Shown in pieces: positions 4,911 through 6,736 of a DNA stretch of 6,736 bases. The stretch spans positions 1-6,736 of the forward strand of contig JAFOFM010000041.1 of the NCBI GenBank assembly GCA_017387265.1. The letters are read 5' to 3'. Every line of letters starts with the position of its first letter. The first letter of the stretch is position 1. Below the pieces are notes generated by a model. It saw only the letters and a list, made by a program, of their open reading frames with translations, made no database searches and was not told the origin of the DNA. A program made the translations under genes and the position numbers. The DNA comes from Peptococcaceae bacterium (GTDB lineage Bacteria; Bacillota; Peptococcia; Peptococcales; Peptococcaceae).

Positions 4911-6236
4911 TTATTCAATAAATTTTCCTTTGATAAGTTTTCCATCAATTTTATCCAGCAGAACCTTCACCATAGTGTTTTTCCGGCATGGTCCATCCAC
5001 TGCCACATGCAGATACGTATCGGTATGTCCCAGCCAGATTCCGTCACTGCGCTGTTCTTCCACCAGCACTTCCACAATCTGCCCCAGATGGGCTTCCATA
5101 TAGCGCAGCATATTGCGCTCTGCCATTTCCTGCATCCGTTTGCTGCGGATATCTTTTACCTCGTTTGGCACCTGATTCGGATAACCGGCTGCCGGTGTCC
5201 CCTGCCGCGGTGAATATTTAAACAGATGCATACTGCTGAATGCGATTTCATCACAGAAGCGCAGGCTGTTTTCAAACTGCTCATCGGTTTCGCCAGGGAA
5301 GCCGACCATTAAATCGGTACTTAATGCAATATCCGGCACAGCCTCCCGGATCCGGGCCATCTCCTGCCGGTACTGTTCGGTATTATACGGCCGGTGCATG
5401 GCTTCCAGCACATCATCATCCCCTGCCTGCAGCGGCAGATGCAGATGACGGCACATCCGGCGGTTTTCTGCAAATAAACGAAGCAGATGGTCGTCCACTT
5501 CTGTTGGTTCAATAGAACTCAGGCGAATGCGTTCAAACGAGGTTTCGTTTAACAGCATTTCGCATAAATCGGCCAGCGTTACCTGCTGCACGGCACCAGC
5601 CTCACGCTCTGCCTCACTCGGCTTGCCGTAGGCGCCTAAATGGATGCCGGTTAAGATAATCTCTTTAAAACCGGCCTGTTCCAGTTTTTTTGCCTCCTGC
5701 AGTGTGTTTTCCATACTGCGGCTGCGCAGCGGCCCCCGGGCATACGGAATAATACAGTAGGTGCAGAACTGTTCACAGCCCTCCTGCACTTTAAGGTAGG
5801 CTCTGGCCTTCTGAATAACACGATCCATCGAGATTTCCTCAAAATCGGTTAACGTATCCTTTTCATCCACCAGCTGCACACGGCTGCCGGCAAAGGCCTC
5901 CACCTCATCTACAATCAGATGGCGCATATTGGTGCCTAAAATAATATCCACATCTTCAATGGCTGCTATCGCCTCCGGTGATGTCTGGGCATAACAGCCC
6001 GTTACCACCACAATGGCCTGCGGATTAATCTGTTTGGCACGGCGAATCATCTGCCGCGACTTGCGGTCCCCCGCATGGGTTACCGTGCAGGTATTGATAA
6101 CATACACATCACAGTACGCCTCAAACTCGCCCAGCTGATACCCTTTATCTAAAAATAATGCTGTCATGGCTTCGGTTTCGCTCTGGTTTACCTTGCAGCC
6201 CAGTGTGTGAAACCCGACAATTTTTCTTTCTGCCAT
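4911..6236 (-). CDS. mtaB: tRNA (N6-L-threonylcarbamoyladenosine(37)-C2)-methylthiotransferase MtaB
   Basis: 441 residues, full length. MtaB converts t6A37 of ANN-decoding tRNAs to ms2t6A37 using S-adenosylmethionine and two 4Fe-4S clusters. The N-terminal methylthiotransferase domain has the cluster cysteines C14 (TLGCKVNQSE), C50 (INTCTVT) and C81 (TGCYAQ). The radical-SAM motif is C154-EQF-C158-TY-C161. Further family motifs are LTGIHLGAYG (195-204), LSSIEP (239-244), HLPLQAGDD (266-274) and GFPGETDEQF (312-321). A C-terminal TRAM-like tRNA-binding domain covers about 380-440. The CKVNQSE motif and overall match favour MtaB over MiaB or RimO. The ATG at 6236 has GAGAGGGGG (6246-6254) 9 bases upstream. 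Its own promoter follows the rpsI terminator. All catalytic residues are present. Confidence 0.97.
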   Translation of the reverse strand: MAERKIVGFHTLGCKVNQSETEAMTALFLDKGYQLGEFEAYCDVYVINTCTVTHAGDRKSRQMIRRAKQINPQAIVVVTGCYAQTSPEAIAAIEDVDIILGTNMRHLIVDEVEAFAGSRVQLVDEKDTLTDFEEISMDRVIQKARAYLKVQEGCEQFCTYCIIPYARGPLRSRSMENTLQEAKKLEQAGFKEIILTGIHLGAYGKPSEAEREAGAVQQVTLADLCEMLLNETSFERIRLSSIEPTEVDDHLLRLFAENRRMCRHLHLPLQAGDDDVLEAMHRPYNTEQYRQEMARIREAVPDIALSTDLMVGFPGETDEQFENSLRFCDEIAFSSMHLFKYSPRQGTPAAGYPNQVPNEVKDIRSKRMQEMAERNMLRYMEAHLGQIVEVLVEEQRSDGIWLGHTDTYLHVAVDGPCRKNTMVKVLLDKIDGKLIKGKFIE

Positions 6237-6277
6237 CCTCGACAGCCCCCTCTCAAATCATACATATATCCTTTGAT

Positions 6278-6306
6278 ATAGTACCGCATCCGGCACAGAT
6301 TTTCAA
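6278..6306 (-). promoter_or_regulatory. Promoter of mtaB
   Basis: The minus strand reads TTGAAA (6301-6306), a 17-base spacer, then TACTAT (6278-6283). Transcription would start near 6271, leaving about 35 bases of leader that includes the GAGAGGGGG site. Confidence 0.72.
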
Positions 6307-6561
6307 TCATTTTTCCATACCAATCAGCATTTCCAACACCCAGCTTCAATACATCACTGTCTTCTTTAATATTTTATCGTTGCGTTTCATCTTATATCAA
6401 TCCAGACCGCGTATTTTTTGATATTAGCGTTTTAATAATCTTCTTTATCTATTTCTCTATTTTCTCTAAAAACAATCTTCTATACTAAATCTCTACAGTC
6501 CTACAGTCCCTATCACCTTATCCCTTAATGCCTGATAAAAACTTTAACTACTGCAAGCATG

Positions 6562-6598
6562 AAAAAAGTCCCGGACAAAAAGTCCGGGACTTGTTTTT
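6562..6598 (-). terminator. Rho-independent terminator of rpsI
   Basis: AAGTCCCGGAC (6566-6576) pairs with GTCCGGGACTT (6582-6592) across a five-base loop, an 11-bp perfect stem. The minus strand continues into a T-run (6562-6567). The plus strand also has TTGTTTTT after the stem (6591-6598), so it could work both ways. It starts about 32 bases after the rpsI stop. Confidence 0.93.
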
Positions 6599-6624
6599 GT
6601 AATGTGTAACTGCGAAACCGCTGA

Positions 6625-6736
6625 TTAACGTTTGGAGAACTGTGGAGCTCTTCTTGCGCCTTTCAGGCCGTATTTCTTTCTTTCTTTCATACGAGGGTCT
6701 CTTGTTAAGAAACCTGCTCTTTTCAGAGCTGGACGG
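6625..6736 (-). CDS. rpsI: 30S ribosomal protein uS9, C-terminal end (partial)
   Basis: Only the last 36 residues are in the window; the rest lies beyond the right edge. They contain [20 protein letters not shown] and end in APQFSKR, the universally conserved uS9 tail, whose last residues reach towards the P-site tRNA in the 30S subunit. The reading frame ends in TAA at 6625-6627 and is followed by a strong terminator, so rpsI (presumably with rplM upstream) ends its own transcription unit here. Confidence 0.98.
   Translation of the reverse strand, partial: RPALKRAGFLTRDPRMKERKKYGLKGARRAPQFSKR

Larger units (their letters stand above)
6237..6624. other. 388-base intergenic region between rpsI and mtaB
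   Basis: The right end carries the rpsI terminator and the left end the mtaB promoter and ribosome binding site. The AT-rich middle (about 6310-6560) contains only very short reading frames with stops in every frame and no recognisable RNA fold. The only local repeat I see is a tandem CTACAGTC CTACAGTC at 6493-6508. I see no gene here. Confidence 0.6.

Noticed and set aside
6158..6421. 87-residue plus-strand frame entering the rpsI-mtaB gap
   Set aside because: Its first third is antisense to mtaB and the rest covers the mtaB promoter. The product shows no domain.

Overview
All identifiable genes in this window lie on the minus strand, so transcription runs from right to left. The window suggests a Bacillota (Firmicutes) bacterium. 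The support is strong GGAGG-type ribosome binding sites, sigma-A-like promoters with 17-base spacers, compact rho-independent terminators, an XpaC-TelA gene pair, a small bS21 with a basic tail, and an MtaB-type methylthiotransferase. A Negativicutes-like gut anaerobe would fit, but I cannot fix the genus from the sequence alone.

Right part (about 4140-6736): translation and tRNA-modification housekeeping genes. In transcription order these are the 3' end of rpsI (uS9) with its terminator, a 388-base gap carrying a promoter, mtaB (ms2t6A37 tRNA methylthiotransferase), a HINT-type HIT hydrolase, and rpsU (bS21) followed by a terminator. The HIT gene and rpsU each have their own well-formed promoter, so the three genes are adjacent but not simply one operon.

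Middle (about 3069-4001): one monocistronic gene for a 273-residue soluble protein of unknown function, between an extended -10 promoter and a terminator.

Left part (1-2969): a four-gene cluster that probably acts at the cell envelope. It encodes an XpaC-family two-helix membrane protein, a TelA/YaaN-family coiled-coil protein, a LemA-like protein with one N-terminal membrane anchor, and a secreted TPM-domain protein. The TPM gene runs off the left edge and is interrupted by an in-frame TAG at codon 54, so as written it is broken. The 150-base gap before it holds a perfect 12-bp hairpin, a 13-bp tandem repeat and nested palindromes, and is the least explained stretch of DNA here.

Several obvious long reading frames start too early. 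Ribosome binding sites place the real starts of the HIT gene at 4836, xpaC at 2920 and the unknown gene at 3923. I see no CRISPR array, tRNA, rRNA, insertion sequence or complete novel defence system. The most notable items are the interrupted TPM gene, the envelope cluster, the repeat-rich gap and the unknown single-gene unit.
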